Source of the DNA: Citricoccus sp. SGAir0253
GTDB lineage: Bacteria > Actinomycetota > Actinomycetes > Actinomycetales > Micrococcaceae
Assembly: GCF_005877055.1 (NCBI RefSeq)
Contig: NZ_CP039424.1
Coordinates: forward strand, 806,001-870,000
Direction: 5' to 3'
Length of the DNA stretch: 64,000 nt
Shown one piece after another: positions 23,128 through 32,521 of the stretch. Below the pieces are notes generated by a model that made no database searches, was not told the DNA's origin, and was given only the letters and a program-made list of their open reading frames with translations. Both the position numbers and the translations under genes were made by a program. Numbering within the stretch: the first letter of the stretch is position 1; every line of letters begins with the position of its first letter.

Positions 23128-24182
23128 GGCTCGCCGAGCACACCACGAGCCGCGTGGGCGGCCCGGCCGGGCACTGGGTCACCGCGGCCTCCGAGGAGGC
23201 CGCCGTCGAGGCCGTCCGGCGGGCCGACGACGCCGGCACGCCCCTGCTCGTGCTCGGCGGCGGGTCCAACGCCCTGGTGGCCGACGCCGGCTTCCCCGGC
23301 ACCGTGGTCCACCTCGCCTTCGCCGGCATCGAGCAGCGGTCCGGCGGGATCCTGCGCCTGGCCGCCGGCCAGGACTGGGACGAGGCCGTGGCGTGGACCG
23401 TGGAGCACGGGTTGTCCGGCCTCGAGGCGCTCTCCGGCATCCCCGGCTCCGCCGGGGCCACCCCCGTGCAGAACGTGGGCGCGTACGGGGCGGACGTCTC
23501 CCAGTGCCTCGTCGCGGTCCGGGCCTGGGACCGGCGGGCCGGGGCCGTCGTGGAGCTCTCCGCCGCCGAGCTGGGGTTCGGCTACCGGGACTCGGTCATC
23601 AAGCGCACCCTGGCCCCTGCCGAGGGCGCCGCCACGCCGCGCTGGGTGGTGCTCTCCGTGGACTTCCGGCTGCGGGAGGCCGGCGAGGTGGCCCCCGTGC
23701 GCTACGCCCAGCTGGCGCGGGCCCTGGGCGTGGCGGAGGGCGAGCACGCCCCGCTGCGGGCCGTGCGCGAGCAGGTGCTCGCGCTGCGCGCGGGCAAGGG
23801 CATGGTGCTCGACGCCGCGGACCCGGACACGTGGTCCACGGGCTCGTTCTTCACGAACCCGATCGTCCCGGAGGCGGTCCGGTCGCGGCTGCCCGAGGGT
23901 GCCCCGGCCTTCGGCGCGGGGGAGGGGCACGTCAAGCTCTCGGCCGCGTGGCTGATCGAGCACGCCGGCTTCGGCCGGGGCTTCGGGCTCGGGGCGGGCG
24001 AGGCGCACCTGGCCGGGGGCCGGGCGTCGCTGTCCACCAAGCACACGCTCGCGGTGACGAACCGGGGGTCGGCCACGGCCGAGGACCTGCTGGCGATCGC
24101 GCGCACGGTGCGCGACGGCGTCGAGGAGGCCTGGGGCGTGCGGCTGCACCCCGAGCCGGTCCTCGTGGGGTGCACGCTGTGA
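23124..24182 (+). CDS. murB: UDP-N-acetylenolpyruvoylglucosamine reductase
   Basis: A 352-residue FAD enzyme that makes UDP-MurNAc, the second committed step of peptidoglycan precursor synthesis. FAD-binding GGGSNALVAD is near residue 50, SGIPGSAGATPVQNVGAYG follows, STGSFFTNP holds the catalytic Ser region, and the C-terminus PEPVLVG is typical. It is a type I MurB. The GTG start overlaps the MaoC stop (GTGA) and the stop overlaps the following aldo-keto reductase GTG (GTGATC), so the operon continues. Confidence 0.95.
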   Translation: MRLAEHTTSRVGGPAGHWVTAASEEAAVEAVRRADDAGTPLLVLGGGSNALVADAGFPGTVVHLAFAGIEQRSGGILRLAAGQDWDEAVAWTVEHGLSGLEALSGIPGSAGATPVQNVGAYGADVSQCLVAVRAWDRRAGAVVELSAAELGFGYRDSVIKRTLAPAEGAATPRWVVLSVDFRLREAGEVAPVRYAQLARALGVAEGEHAPLRAVREQVLALRAGKGMVLDAADPDTWSTGSFFTNPIVPEAVRSRLPEGAPAFGAGEGHVKLSAAWLIEHAGFGRGFGLGAGEAHLAGGRASLSTKHTLAVTNRGSATAEDLLAIARTVRDGVEEAWGVRLHPEPVLVGCTL

Positions 24183-25219
24183 TCCCGGAGACGCACCGCC
24201 CCTACACCGCCGCCGCGGACCGCTACGCGGGCACCGAGTACCGCCGGGTGGGCGCCAGCGGCCTGCTGCTGCCGCCCATCAGCCTCGGGCTGTGGTGGAA
24301 CTTCGGGGACAACCGGCCCTTCGACGTCCAGCGCGAGGTCCTGCGGCACGCCGTGGACCACGGCATCACGCACTTCGACCTGGCCAACAACTACGGACCG
24401 CCGTACGGCGCCGCGGAGGAGAACCTCGGGCGCCTGCTGCGCACCGACTTCCGGCCCTACCGCAACGAGCTCGTCATCTCCTCCAAGGCCGGCTGGGACA
24501 TGTGGCCGGGCCCGTACGGGAACCTGGGGTCGCGGAAGTACCTCATCGCCTCCGCCGAGGAGTCCCTGCAGCGGCTGGGGCTGGACTACGTGGACATCTT
24601 CTACTCCCACCGCGCGGACCCGGACACGCCCGTGGAGGAGACCGTCGGCGCGCTCGACACGCTCGTGCGCCAGGGCAAGGCCCTGTACGTGGGGATCTCC
24701 TCCTACTCGGCCGAGCGCACCCGGGCCGCGGCCGCCGTCGCCCGGGAGCTGGGGACGCCGCTGGTCATCCACCAGCCGGCGTACTCGCTGCTGAACCGCT
24801 GGGTGGAGGACGGGCTGCTGGACACCCTGGCGCGGGAGGGGATGGGCTCGATCGCCTTCACCCCGCTGGCCCAGGGCCTGCTCACGGACAAGTACCTCGC
24901 CGATCCGGCCGCCGTGCCCGGCGGCGGGCGCGGCTCGCTGGCCGGCCACGTCACCGAGGAGAACCTGGCGCGGGCCCGGGCCCTGGCCGGGGTGGCCGCC
25001 GAGCGCGGCCAGAGCCTGGCCCAGCTGGCCATCGCGTGGCTGCTGCGCGAGGGCGGGGTCACCTCCGTGCTGCTGGGCGCCTCCTCCACGGCCCAGCTGG
25101 ACGAGAACCTCGGCGCACTGGCGAACACGGCCTTCACCGACGAGGAGCTGGCCCGGATCGACGCGATCGCCGGCCGGGAGTCCTCCATCGACCTGTGGGA
25201 CGTGTCCTCCTCGATCTAG
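24179..25219 (+). CDS. aldo-keto reductase, YghZ/Kv-beta type
   Basis: A 346-residue NADPH-dependent aldo-keto reductase. The TIM-barrel signatures are FDLANNYGPP (catalytic Asp and Tyr), SSKAGWDMW (Lys) and FYSHRAD (His). Length and the GSRKYLIASAEESL segment match the E. coli YghZ (L-glyceraldehyde-3-phosphate reductase) and potassium-channel beta subunit group. Such enzymes detoxify aldehydes such as methylglyoxal. The GTG overlaps the murB stop, and the gene ends the operon at a strong hairpin. Confidence 0.88.
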   Translation: MIPETHRPYTAAADRYAGTEYRRVGASGLLLPPISLGLWWNFGDNRPFDVQREVLRHAVDHGITHFDLANNYGPPYGAAEENLGRLLRTDFRPYRNELVISSKAGWDMWPGPYGNLGSRKYLIASAEESLQRLGLDYVDIFYSHRADPDTPVEETVGALDTLVRQGKALYVGISSYSAERTRAAAAVARELGTPLVIHQPAYSLLNRWVEDGLLDTLAREGMGSIAFTPLAQGLLTDKYLADPAAVPGGGRGSLAGHVTEENLARARALAGVAAERGQSLAQLAIAWLLREGGVTSVLLGASSTAQLDENLGALANTAFTDEELARIDAIAGRESSIDLWDVSSSI

Positions 25220-25263
25220 CCCCCGGTCCGGGCCCGGCCCGGTTCCCGGTCCGGCCCGGGACG

Positions 25264-25303
25264 ACGACGGCGGCGGGCACCCGTGGGGGCCCGCCGCCGT
25301 CGT
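25264..25303. terminator. bidirectional terminator between the aldo-keto reductase and asd
   Basis: ACGACGGCGGCGGGC (25264-25278) pairs perfectly with GCCCGCCGCCGTCGT (25289-25303), giving a 15-bp stem with a 10-base loop. Confidence 0.7.
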
Positions 25304-25331
25304 GCGGAGGAGGTCGGTGGGGGGCCGTGCC

Positions 25332-26513
25332 CTAGAGGTTGCCGGTGGCGATCATCAGCATGCGGCGCACGGGCTCGGCGGCACCCCACAGCAGCTGGTC
25401 GCCCACGGTGAACGCGGAGAGGTACTCGGGGCCCATCTCGAGCTTGCGCAGCCGGCCCACCGGGATGTCCATGGAGCCGGAGGCGGCCACGGGGGTCAGG
25501 CGCTCCACGGAGGCCTCCTTGGTGTTCGGCACCAGGCGCACCCACTCGTTGTCCCCGGCGACGATCTGCTCGATCTCGTCCAGCGGCACGTCCCGCGTGA
25601 GCTTGAGGGTGAGGGCCTGGGAGTGCGAGCGCAGCGTGCCGATGCGCACGCACAGGGAGTCGAAGGGGATCCGCTGCTCGGTGCGCAGGATCTTGTTCGT
25701 CTCCGCCCCGGCCTTCCACTCCTCCTTGGACATGCCGTTGCCGAGGTCCTTGTCGATCCAGGGGATGAGGGAGCCGGCCAGCGGCACGCCGAACTGGGAG
25801 GCGTCCAGGGTGCCGTCGCGCTGGGCGGCCAGCACCGCGCGGTCGATCTCGAGGATCGCGGAGGCGGGGTCGGCCAGCTCGTCCGCGACCACGGAGTGCA
25901 GGGCGCCGAACTGGGTGAGCAGCTCGCGCATGTGGCGCGCGCCGCCGCCGGAGGCCGCCTGGTAGGTCATGGCGGTGCCCCACTCCACGAGGCCGGCCTT
26001 GAACAGCCCGCCCAGGCCCATGAGCATGCAGGACACGGTGCAGTTGCCGCCCACGAACTCCTTCACGCCGGCGGACAGCCCGGCGTCGATGACGTTCCGG
26101 TTCACGGGGTCGAGCACGATGATGGAGGAGTCCTCCATGCGCAGCGTGGAGGCGGCGTCGATCCAGAGACCGTCCCAGCCGGCCGCGCGCAGCCGGGGGT
26201 ACACGGCGGAGGTGTAGTCCCCGCCCTGGGTGGTCAGGATGATCGGCAGCGTGGCCAGCAGGTCGATGTCGTAGGCGTCCTGCAGGGTGCCGGCCTCGCC
26301 GGCCATGCCCTCGAACACCGGCGCGGGGCGCCCGGCGGAGGACGTGGAGAAGAACACGGGATTGATGCGGCCGAAGTCGCCCTCCTCGCCCATGCGCTGC
26401 ATGAGCACGGAGCCGACCATGCCGCGCCAGCCGACCAGGCCCACGGTGGGCGTGGCGGAGGCGTCCGCGGCGAGGGGGGCGGGCGTGGTCGCGGTCGAAT
26501 CGAGGGAAACCAT
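25332..26513 (-). CDS. asd: aspartate-semialdehyde dehydrogenase
   Basis: A 393-residue NADPH enzyme reducing aspartyl phosphate to aspartate semialdehyde, the branch point to lysine/diaminopimelate, threonine and methionine. NADP-binding [14 protein letters not shown] is near residue 28, and the nucleophile is Cys158 in GGNCTVSCM. The sequence is of the Gram-negative (E. coli) Asd type, with a ~20-residue N-terminal extension, rather than the shorter type usual in actinobacteria. It is leaderless: TAGACT lies 7 bases before the ATG, and its TAG is also the stop of the upstream small gene. Confidence 0.94.
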   Translation of the reverse strand: MVSLDSTATTPAPLAADASATPTVGLVGWRGMVGSVLMQRMGEEGDFGRINPVFFSTSSAGRPAPVFEGMAGEAGTLQDAYDIDLLATLPIILTTQGGDYTSAVYPRLRAAGWDGLWIDAASTLRMEDSSIIVLDPVNRNVIDAGLSAGVKEFVGGNCTVSCMLMGLGGLFKAGLVEWGTAMTYQAASGGGARHMRELLTQFGALHSVVADELADPASAILEIDRAVLAAQRDGTLDASQFGVPLAGSLIPWIDKDLGNGMSKEEWKAGAETNKILRTEQRIPFDSLCVRIGTLRSHSQALTLKLTRDVPLDEIEQIVAGDNEWVRLVPNTKEASVERLTPVAASGSMDIPVGRLRKLEMGPEYLSAFTVGDQLLWGAAEPVRRMLMIATGNL

Positions 26514-26520
26514 GCCCGCC

Positions 26521-26526
26521 AGTCTA
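26521..26526 (-). promoter_or_regulatory. leaderless -10 of asd, overlapping the upstream stop codon
   Basis: Minus-strand TAGACT, 7 bases, ATG. The TAG is also the stop codon of the small membrane gene at 26524-26739. Confidence 0.7.
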
Positions 26527-26739
26527 CTGGCCCGTCCGGTCCTGCAGCAGTGATCTGCGCTTCCTCGTGGCCCACAGGCCGCCCAGGACGAACACCTGGG
26601 CCACCACGACGAGGAAGACCACGCCCATGGCCACGTCCCCCGTGAGGATCATCACGAGGCCCATGACGGCGCTCACGAGCCCCAGCACGGGGCAGGCGAC
26701 GAAGGCGATGAACGCCAGGGTGGTCTTGTCCAGGGTCAC
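26524..26739 (-). CDS. small membrane protein downstream of dfrA
   Basis: About 71 residues with two membrane helices separated by GDVAMG and a basic tail [13 protein letters not shown] prefer the GTG at 26739 because it forms a GTGA overlap with the dfrA stop and has GGGA upstream; an ATG at 26751 would add four residues. It is third in a thyA-dfrA-small gene operon. I do not recognise the family. Its TAG stop lies inside the asd -10. Confidence 0.6.
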   Translation of the reverse strand: MTLDKTTLAFIAFVACPVLGLVSAVMGLVMILTGDVAMGVVFLVVVAQVFVLGGLWATRKRRSLLQDRTGQ

Positions 26740-27311
26740 GGTCGTTCCCATCGTTCGTAGCGGTAGCGCAGCCCGGTGCGGGAGAGGTGGGTGCCGGTGC
26801 CGGGATCCACGGCGGTCCGGGTCCACCGGCCGTCCAGGGCGGGGGCCACGGTGTCGCCCTCCACGTCCGTCTCGATCACCGTCAGCTCCGCCAGGGTGGC
26901 CACGTCCAGGGCCTGCTCGAAGAGCGTGGCCCCGCCGATGACCCAGACCAGGTCGAGCCCGTCGGCCTCGTGCGCGGCCTCGAGGGCCTCCTGGAACCCG
27001 GGGACGACGACGGCCCCGGTCCCGCGCAGCGCCTCGGCGGTGGAGGCGCGCCGGGAGACGACGATGTTGGTCCGGCCGGGCAGCGGGCGGTACTTCTCCG
27101 GGAAGGACTCCCACGTGCGCCGGCCCATGATCACGGGGTGGCCGTGGGTGAGTTCGCGGAAGTGGGCCAGGTCCTCGGGCACGTGCCAGGGCAGGGCGCC
27201 GTCGGCGCCGATGACCCGGTCGGGGGTCTGGGCCCAGACCATGCCGATGCGGGACGGGGTGGGGCCGGAGTGCTGGTCGGGGTGCTGTGCGGGGCGTTCG
27301 TCAGACGGCAA
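26736..27311 (-). CDS. dfrA: dihydrofolate reductase
   Basis: A 191-residue DHFR, reducing dihydrofolate made by ThyA back to tetrahydrofolate. The core begins [15 protein letters not shown]; the substrate-binding acid and NADPH loop are in [19 protein letters not shown], and WVIGGATLF. The nearest in-frame upstream start is a TTG at 27311, giving a ~22-residue polar N-terminal extension and an 11-base overlap with the thyA 3' end; AAGG is spaced properly before it. The true start could lie closer to the core. The order thyA-dfrA is the common thymidylate cycle operon. Confidence 0.92.
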   Translation of the reverse strand: MPSDERPAQHPDQHSGPTPSRIGMVWAQTPDRVIGADGALPWHVPEDLAHFRELTHGHPVIMGRRTWESFPEKYRPLPGRTNIVVSRRASTAEALRGTGAVVVPGFQEALEAAHEADGLDLVWVIGGATLFEQALDVATLAELTVIETDVEGDTVAPALDGRWTRTAVDPGTGTHLSRTGLRYRYERWERP

Positions 27312-28104
27312 TGGGGGCCTTGATCGTCGGGTGGTGCTGGTAGTCGACCAGCTCGAAGTCCTCGTACTCGTAGCCGAAGAGGTCCTGCGGCCGGCGCCGC
27401 AGGCGCAGCCGCGGGTACGGGTAGGGCGCGCGGGAGAGCTGCTCGCGCACCTGGTCCACGTGGTTGGCGTAGACGTGGCAGTCCCCGCCGGTCCAGACGA
27501 ACTCGCCCGGCTCCAGGTCCACCTGCTGGGCCATCATGACCGTGAGCAGGGCGTAGGAGGCGATGTTGAAGGGCACGCCGAGGAACAGGTCGGCCGAGCG
27601 CTGGTAGAGCTGGCAGGACAGCCGGCCGTCCGCCACGTAGAACTGGAACAGCGCGTGGCACGGGGGCAGCGCCATCTTCTCCACCTCGGCCGGGTTCCAG
27701 GCGGTCACGACGTGCCGGCGGGAGTCCGGCTGCGTCCGCAGCGACTCCACCACCCGGGCCACCTGGTCGATGTGCCCGCCGTCCGGGGCCGGCCAGGAGC
27801 GCCACTGCACGCCGTAGACGGGGCCGAGCTCGCCGTCGGCGTCCGCCCACTCGTCCCAGATGCCCACGCCGCGCTCCTGGAGCCAGCGCACGTTCGAGTC
27901 GCCGCGCAGGAACCACAGCAGCTCCAGGGCCACGGACCGGAAGTGCACCCGCTTGGTGGTGATGAGCGGGAAGGACCCGGACAGGTCGTAGCGCAGCTGG
28001 CGGCCGAACACGCTCAGCGTGCCCGTCCCGGTGCGGTCCTCCTTGACGGCACCGTGCGCCAGCACGTCGGCCAGCAGGTCCTCGTAGGGGGTGGGGATGT
28101 TCAC
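27301..28104 (-). CDS. thyA: thymidylate synthase
   Basis: A 267-residue folate-dependent enzyme making dTMP from dUMP. The catalytic Cys is Cys149 in [11 protein letters not shown]; other landmarks are [25 protein letters not shown] and CQLYQRSAD, ending in the typical IKAPIAV. Length is standard. The GTG start is set by TAGACT six bases upstream, so this is a leaderless GTG gene. It is first in the thyA-dfrA-small membrane protein operon. Confidence 0.97.
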   Translation of the reverse strand: MNIPTPYEDLLADVLAHGAVKEDRTGTGTLSVFGRQLRYDLSGSFPLITTKRVHFRSVALELLWFLRGDSNVRWLQERGVGIWDEWADADGELGPVYGVQWRSWPAPDGGHIDQVARVVESLRTQPDSRRHVVTAWNPAEVEKMALPPCHALFQFYVADGRLSCQLYQRSADLFLGVPFNIASYALLTVMMAQQVDLEPGEFVWTGGDCHVYANHVDQVREQLSRAPYPYPRLRLRRRPQDLFGYEYEDFELVDYQHHPTIKAPIAV

Positions 28105-28110
28105 CCGTCC

Positions 28111-28116
28111 AGTCTA
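28111..28116 (-). promoter_or_regulatory. leaderless -10 of thyA
   Basis: Minus-strand TAGACT, 6 bases, GTG. Confidence 0.7.
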
Positions 28117-28168
28117 CGGGTCCGGTCCCGGGGTCCCGTCTTCGGCGCCCCCTGCCGGTCCTACCGCC

Positions 28169-28531
28169 CTACGGCTCCTCGCGCAGCGGGCCCTCGTAGA
28201 CGAGGGGGGCGTACTCCGGGTAGCGCGTGAGGTAGTCCTGCACGTAGGTGCACTCCGGGACGATGAGGAAGCCCTCCGCCCGCAGCCGCTCCAGGACCAT
28301 CGTCACGAGGGCCCGGGCGTAGCCGCGGCGGCCGTACGCCTCGTCGATGATGGTGTGCTGGAGCACCACCACGGACTGCTCGCCGTCCGCGGTCTCCGCC
28401 TCGGCGTAGCCGAGGAAGCCGATGAACCGGTCGCGCTGCCACAGCTCGATCCGGCCGCGGTCCGGGTCCCGCACGACGCGCAGGTCGTCGTGGACGATCT
28501 TGGGGAGGTCTCGCGAGGTGCCCGTGGTCAT
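28169..28531 (-). CDS. small GNAT-family acetyltransferase
   Basis: A 120-residue protein resembling the compact GNAT group with minimal N-terminus. It contains LQHTIIDEAYGRRGYARALVTMVLERLRAEGF, the acetyl-CoA pyrophosphate loop (YGRRGYA), followed by VPECTYVQDYLTRYPEYAPLV. The Cys and the terminal Tyr/Pro motif are typical of this group, whose substrates are mostly unknown. It is leaderless (TAGGGT six bases before the ATG). It lies between thyA and mutT1 on the same strand but has its own promoter. Confidence 0.85.
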   Translation of the reverse strand: MTTGTSRDLPKIVHDDLRVVRDPDRGRIELWQRDRFIGFLGYAEAETADGEQSVVVLQHTIIDEAYGRRGYARALVTMVLERLRAEGFLIVPECTYVQDYLTRYPEYAPLVYEGPLREEP

Positions 28532-28537
28532 GGGACG

Positions 28538-28543
28538 ACCCTA
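28538..28543 (-). promoter_or_regulatory. leaderless -10 of the small GNAT gene
   Basis: Minus-strand TAGGGT, 6 bases, ATG 28531. Confidence 0.7.
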
Positions 28544-28545
28544 CG

Positions 28546-29529
28546 TCAGTCGTCCCAGACGTCGTAGACCTCGATCGAGACGATCCGCCCGCCGTCGTCC
28601 ACCGCCTGCTGGGCCACCACCACCGCCCCCGCCTTCAGGTAGGGGTCCTTGCGCGGCAGGGCCGCGAGCACCGCGTCCCGGTCCCCCTCGCGGACCCGGT
28701 CGGCGAGCGCGGTGAGCACCTCCGGCAGCACGGGCCGGTGCGTGCACAGCACGGTGGAGCGGACCTTGGCCAGCAGGGCCGCGGCCTCCTTGCGGGAGCG
28801 CTTGGGCCTGTTCCGCACCGCCTTCTCGGTGAAGGCGCCGTTCTCCCGCAGGCCGCGCCCGGTGTCCTTGACGAACGGGGTGACGGTCTCCACGCAGCGC
28901 CGCCACGGCGAGGTGACCACCCTGCGCGGGTCCCACGCGCCCAGCAGCCGGCGCACGGCGAGGGCCTGGCGCTGCCCCGTGGCCGCGAGCGGGCGCTCGC
29001 CCTCGGCGCGGGACCACGAGGAGCGGGGCCGGGCCTTGGCGTGGCGCAGCACGATGAACGGGACGGTGCGCAGCAGGCGGTCCCGGTGGGCGGCGATGAG
29101 CGCCTCGAGGGGCACCGTGTCCGAGGCGTTGGTCAGGGTGGTGAGCGCCTCGCCGGCCGGCAGCCACGCGCAGCGGTCCACCTCCGTGCCGTCCGCGGCG
29201 GGGGACTGGCGCGAGGCCTCGGCGGCCCAGTACCAGACCTCCTTCGAGCGGGTCCCGACCGTGTAGCGGGTGGAGGGCAGCGGCAGCCCCAGCTCCACGT
29301 CCAGGCCGATCTCCTCGCGCACCTCGCGCACGGCGCACTCGGGGAGGGTCTCGCCGTCGTCGAGCTTGCCCTTGGGCCACGACCAGTCGTCGTAGTCCGG
29401 GCGGTGGATGAGCAGGACCTCGAGGCCCTTGCCGTTCAGCCGCCAGGGGACCACCCCGGCGGCCAGCACCTCGGCGGTGGGCCCGGAGTCGTGGAAGGCG
29501 GAGGTGGAGCGTGCGGCGGTGCTCGGCAT
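28546..29529 (-). CDS. mutT1: MutT1-like NUDIX hydrolase fused to a histidine phosphatase
   Basis: A 327-residue fusion. The N-terminal half is a NUDIX domain with a perfect box (GKLDDGETLPECAV then REVREEIGL). The C-terminal half starts with FIVLRHAKA, the RH motif of the phosphoglycerate-mutase/SixA histidine phosphatase family, with a second His in VLCTHRPVLPEV. The architecture matches mycobacterial MutT1, which hydrolyses 8-oxo-GTP nucleotides and diadenosine polyphosphates to sanitise pools. TAGGAT lies 7 bases before the ATG, so the message is probably leaderless. Confidence 0.9.
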   Translation of the reverse strand: MPSTAARSTSAFHDSGPTAEVLAAGVVPWRLNGKGLEVLLIHRPDYDDWSWPKGKLDDGETLPECAVREVREEIGLDVELGLPLPSTRYTVGTRSKEVWYWAAEASRQSPAADGTEVDRCAWLPAGEALTTLTNASDTVPLEALIAAHRDRLLRTVPFIVLRHAKARPRSSWSRAEGERPLAATGQRQALAVRRLLGAWDPRRVVTSPWRRCVETVTPFVKDTGRGLRENGAFTEKAVRNRPKRSRKEAAALLAKVRSTVLCTHRPVLPEVLTALADRVREGDRDAVLAALPRKDPYLKAGAVVVAQQAVDDGGRIVSIEVYDVWDD

Positions 29530-29536
29530 TCACCCC

Positions 29537-29542
29537 ATCCTA
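29537..29542 (-). promoter_or_regulatory. leaderless -10 of mutT1
   Basis: Minus-strand TAGGAT, 7 bases, ATG 29529. Confidence 0.65.
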
Positions 29543-29577
29543 CCGGCAGGTGAACGGCAGGTGGCCGGGGAGTGGCC

Positions 29578-30576
29578 TCATCGCGAGGGGGCGTACATCA
29601 CGTCGGTGTCCCAGCGGGTGAAGCCGAGCTTCCGGTACAGCTCGACGGCGGCGGTGTTGTCCGCGTCCACGTACAGCATCACGGCGTCCACGCCGCGGCG
29701 CTGCAGGTGCCGGATGCCGGCCACGGTCAGCACGCGGCCGAGGCCGCGGCCCTGCGCGGAGGGCACGATGCCGATGACGTAGACCTCGCCCAGCGGCGCG
29801 TGGCCGTCCACCCCGGGGTGGACCTTCGTCCAGTGGAACCCCAGCAGCTCCCCGGCCCCGTCCACCGCGAGCAGGAAGCCCGCGGGGTCGAACCACGGCT
29901 CGGCCTTGCGCGCGTCCAGGTCGGCCTGGTCCAGGGAGCCCTGCTCGGGGTGGTGCGCGAAGGCCGCGGCGTTGGCGGCGAGCCACGCGGCGTCGTCCCG
30001 GCCGGGGACGAACGCCCGGATCGTCACGCCCGCCGGCACGTCCTCGCGCCACACGGGGTCCTCGGGGGAGTGGTGGGTGAGCCGCAGGCGCAGCAGCTCG
30101 CGGACGGGGGCGTAGCCGAACTGCTCGGCGAGCCGGGCGGCGGCGGCGTGGCTGCCGTGGGCCCACGCCTGCAGCGGCGCGGGGGCGGGCTGGGCGGACA
30201 GCTCGCGGGCCATCGCGGTCGCCACGCCCTGGCAGCGGCAGTTCGGGTGCACCACGAGCTCCAGCACCCCGGGGGCCCCGGGGCCGGCCCCGGGCTCCGG
30301 CAGGACCGCGACGGCGGCCCCGGCCAGTTCCCCCTCCCGGCCGGGGGCGTGGTCCAGCCATGCGGTGACGGTGCGGACCCGCTCGGGATCCTCGGCGGCG
30401 CGCAGCTCCACCCACGTCTGGTCGGAGAACGGGGGGTTGCCGTCGGCCGCCTCCGCGGCCTCGGCCAGGGCCCGCAGGTCGCGCAGCAGGCCGGGCTCCA
30501 GCCGGCCCGTGGTGACGGTCAGCTCCGGGGCCTCGGGGGTGTCGGGGGCGGGGGCGGAAGGGTGCGGGCTCTCCAT
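29578..30576 (-). CDS. mshD: mycothiol synthase
   Basis: A 332-residue protein with two GNAT domains. MshD acetylates Cys-GlcN-Ins to give mycothiol, the main low-molecular-weight thiol of actinobacteria. The C-terminal active domain has GEVYVIGIVPSAQGRGLGRVLTVAGIRHL and the terminal YRKLGFTRWDTDVMY; the N-terminal domain has CRCQGVATAM. The adjacent upstream gene is glnR, the same neighbour as in Streptomyces and Mycobacterium. The ATG at 30576 has a TAGGGT -10 six bases before it, whose TAG is the glnR stop. Confidence 0.95.
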   Translation of the reverse strand: MESPHPSAPAPDTPEAPELTVTTGRLEPGLLRDLRALAEAAEAADGNPPFSDQTWVELRAAEDPERVRTVTAWLDHAPGREGELAGAAVAVLPEPGAGPGAPGVLELVVHPNCRCQGVATAMARELSAQPAPAPLQAWAHGSHAAAARLAEQFGYAPVRELLRLRLTHHSPEDPVWREDVPAGVTIRAFVPGRDDAAWLAANAAAFAHHPEQGSLDQADLDARKAEPWFDPAGFLLAVDGAGELLGFHWTKVHPGVDGHAPLGEVYVIGIVPSAQGRGLGRVLTVAGIRHLQRRGVDAVMLYVDADNTAAVELYRKLGFTRWDTDVMYAPSR

Positions 30577-30582
30577 GGCACC

Positions 30583-30588
30583 ACCCTA
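30583..30588 (-). promoter_or_regulatory. leaderless -10 of mshD overlapping the glnR stop
   Basis: Minus-strand TAGGGT, 6 bases, ATG. The first three bases are the TAG stop codon of glnR. Confidence 0.7.
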
Positions 30589-31290
30589 GCCCGCGGGGAC
30601 CTCCCCGGACTCGGTCTCGCGGGGCACGAACCGGTAACCGACGTTGCGCACGGTCCCGATCAGCTGCTCCTGGTCCGGGCCCAGCTTGGCGCGCAGGCGG
30701 CGCACGTGCACGTCCACGGTCCGGGTGCCGCCGAAGTAGTCGTAGCCCCACACCTCGTGCAGCAGCTGCTCGCGCGTGAAGACCCGTCCGGGGTGCTGCA
30801 CGAGGTGCTTGAGCAGCTCGAACTCCTTGAAGGTCAGGTTCAGCGGCACGCCGTGCACCTTCGCGGTGTAGCTCGCGGCGTCCACGCTCACCCCCGAGGC
30901 GCGGATGGGGGCCTCGCCCTCGGGCTCGGCCGGCCCTCCCGCCGCGGCGGCGGCATGGGCCACGGCCAGGCGCAGGCGGGCCGAGACCTCGGCGGGGCCG
31001 GCCGCCTCCAGCAGGAAGTCCGTGGCCCCCCACTCGGGCGACAGGGCGACGAGGCCGCCCTCGGTCAGGACCGGCAGCACGGGCAGGGCGGGGCTGGCCG
31101 CGCGGATCACCTGGCACAGCCCGCGCGCGGCGGAGAGCTCCCGCCGGGCGTCCACCAGCACGATCTCGGCCTCGGGATGGCGCAGCAGCGACTCGGCCCG
31201 CGGCGGGGCGGTGGAGACCCGGTGGTCCAGGAAGGCCAGCGCCTCCAGGACCGGCGCCGGGGTGCCCGTCAACAGCAGCAACCGGGCCAT
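30586..31290 (-). CDS. glnR: nitrogen regulator GlnR (OmpR family, atypical)
   Basis: A 234-residue response-regulator-like protein. The receiver domain (residues 1-120) keeps one Asp (Asp47 in [11 protein letters not shown]) but lacks the acidic pair and other phosphorylation residues, as in actinobacterial GlnR, which works as an unphosphorylated dimer. The C-terminal winged helix has [19 protein letters not shown] and [19 protein letters not shown], nearly the GlnR signature. GlnR controls ammonium, nitrite and nitrate genes, and candidate GlnR boxes sit before nirB, nirC and nirD in this window. The ATG has AGGAGG correctly spaced, and a good -10 (TATACT, 31327-31332) gives a short leader. 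Confidence 0.93.
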   Translation of the reverse strand: MARLLLLTGTPAPVLEALAFLDHRVSTAPPRAESLLRHPEAEIVLVDARRELSAARGLCQVIRAASPALPVLPVLTEGGLVALSPEWGATDFLLEAAGPAEVSARLRLAVAHAAAAAGGPAEPEGEAPIRASGVSVDAASYTAKVHGVPLNLTFKEFELLKHLVQHPGRVFTREQLLHEVWGYDYFGGTRTVDVHVRRLRAKLGPDQEQLIGTVRNVGYRFVPRETESGEVPAG

Positions 31291-31326
31291 CGGGCCTCCT
31301 CGACGTCTCGTAAGGGGTCGGGAGCC

Positions 31327-31332
31327 AGTATA
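31327..31332 (-). promoter_or_regulatory. -10 of the glnR promoter
   Basis: Minus-strand TATACT, near consensus, 36 bases upstream of the ATG; leadered, with its own AGGAGG. Confidence 0.6.
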
Positions 31333-31375
31333 GGGAGGCGCGGCGCCGACCGGAGGCGATGGCAAGATGGGGGAC

Positions 31376-32143
31376 GTGAAGCATCCCCTGCTGGCCGCCA
31401 CGGCCGTGCTCGCCGCCCTGGCCGCGGCCGCCGGGGCCCTCGGCGCCGTGGCCGCCGCGGCGGCCGGGGCCGCGCTGGTGACCGCCGTGGCCCTCGGCTG
31501 GCCGCAGATGCTCGGCGCCCCTGCGCGCCGGTCGCTCACCACCGTGCTGCTGGCCACCGGGCTCCTCGCCACGGCGGGCGTGGCCACGTGGCCGGACCCG
31601 GAGACCGGCGGCGCCGCCCGCGCCTTCGGCGGCTCCCTGCTCGAGCCCGTGGCCATCTGCCTGGCGCTGGGCACCGTGGCCGCCTTCATGGTCCAGCTCG
31701 TCCGCGGCTCCGGGCGGCCGCACCGGCTGGAGTCCACCGCGGGGACCGTCACCGGCGTCGCCACGGTCGGCGCCGCCGCCGGCTGGACCGTGCTGGCCCG
31801 CCTGGACGCCGGACCGCTCATCCTCTCCGTGGCCCTGTCCCTCGCGCTCGCGGCCCTGGCCGGCCTGGTCCGGCTGCCGCGGCCGGCCGCCGCACCGGTC
31901 GCGCTGGGACTGGCCGGGCTCGCGCCCCTGGGCCTGGCCGCGGTGCTGCCCGGGCTGGCGCCGTCCCACGCCGTGGTCTCGGGGCTGCTCGCGGGGCTGC
32001 TCGTGGTGCTCACCGGCCGCACCGCCCCGGACCGGGGCCGGGGCCGGCCCGTCGGCAACCGAGCCGCCGTCGCGCTCGGGGTGGCCCCGGTGGCCGTGGC
32101 CGGGGTCCTCGCGTACTTTGTGTTCAGGATCGTGCCGGCCTGA
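31376..32143 (+). CDS. hypothetical polytopic membrane protein divergent from glnR
   Basis: A 255-residue, Ala/Leu/Gly/Val-rich protein with about seven or eight membrane helices and short loops; conserved-looking loop pieces are [12 protein letters not shown] and WPDPETGG. I chose the GTG at 31376 (MKHPLL), 7 bases after a -10-like CAAGAT; an in-frame ATG at 31367 would add three residues. Similar permease-like proteins sit near glnR/mshD in related genomes, but no function is established. It precedes a 116-residue soluble protein by 18 bases. Confidence 0.7.
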   Translation: MKHPLLAATAVLAALAAAAGALGAVAAAAAGAALVTAVALGWPQMLGAPARRSLTTVLLATGLLATAGVATWPDPETGGAARAFGGSLLEPVAICLALGTVAAFMVQLVRGSGRPHRLESTAGTVTGVATVGAAAGWTVLARLDAGPLILSVALSLALAALAGLVRLPRPAAAPVALGLAGLAPLGLAAVLPGLAPSHAVVSGLLAGLLVVLTGRTAPDRGRGRPVGNRAAVALGVAPVAVAGVLAYFVFRIVPA

Positions 32144-32161
32144 CCGGCGGGAGGAGGAGTC

Positions 32162-32512
32162 ATGACCGAGACGCCCATGGCCCGGGAGCTGTACACCGTG
32201 GACCTCGAGGAGGGCGGTGACGACCCGGTCGAGCGCGCCTTCCGCTTCGTGGGCGGCGTGCTCACCCAGGTGCTCGGCGGCTACGGCGCCGGCGTGGTGG
32301 GGGCCTCCGTGGTGGTGCGCCGGCGCGCCGACCACGAGGAGGTGCTGCGCATCGACGTCCCGGACGCCGTCTCGGGGGACCAGGTGCTGCAGGCCATGCA
32401 GCAGGACCTCGACACCTACCCGGCCGACGAGTTCGTGGCCGACTGGCTGGAGCGGGTCCGTCATGGTCGTCACGTTGCCGGCCACGACGCCGAGGGCACC
32501 CGGCTGGAGTAG
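32162..32512 (+). CDS. hypothetical acidic protein, 116 residues
   Basis: Not recognised. It is predicted as mixed alpha/beta: [32 protein letters not shown], then a [17 protein letters not shown] strand pair and a C-terminal helix ending in WLERVRHGR. No signal or membrane helix is evident. GGGAGGAG lies just before the ATG. It is co-directional with the membrane gene at 31376. Its TAG stop forms the start of the -10 for the 37-residue microprotein that follows. Confidence 0.6.
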   Translation: MTETPMARELYTVDLEEGGDDPVERAFRFVGGVLTQVLGGYGAGVVGASVVVRRRADHEEVLRIDVPDAVSGDQVLQAMQQDLDTYPADEFVADWLERVRHGRHVAGHDAEGTRLE

Positions 32513-32515
32513 GAT
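32510..32515 (+). promoter_or_regulatory. leaderless -10 of the microprotein gene, overlapping the upstream stop
   Basis: TAGGAT, 6 bases, ATG 32522. Its TAG is the stop codon of the preceding gene. Confidence 0.65.
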
Positions 32516-32521
32516 GCCCGT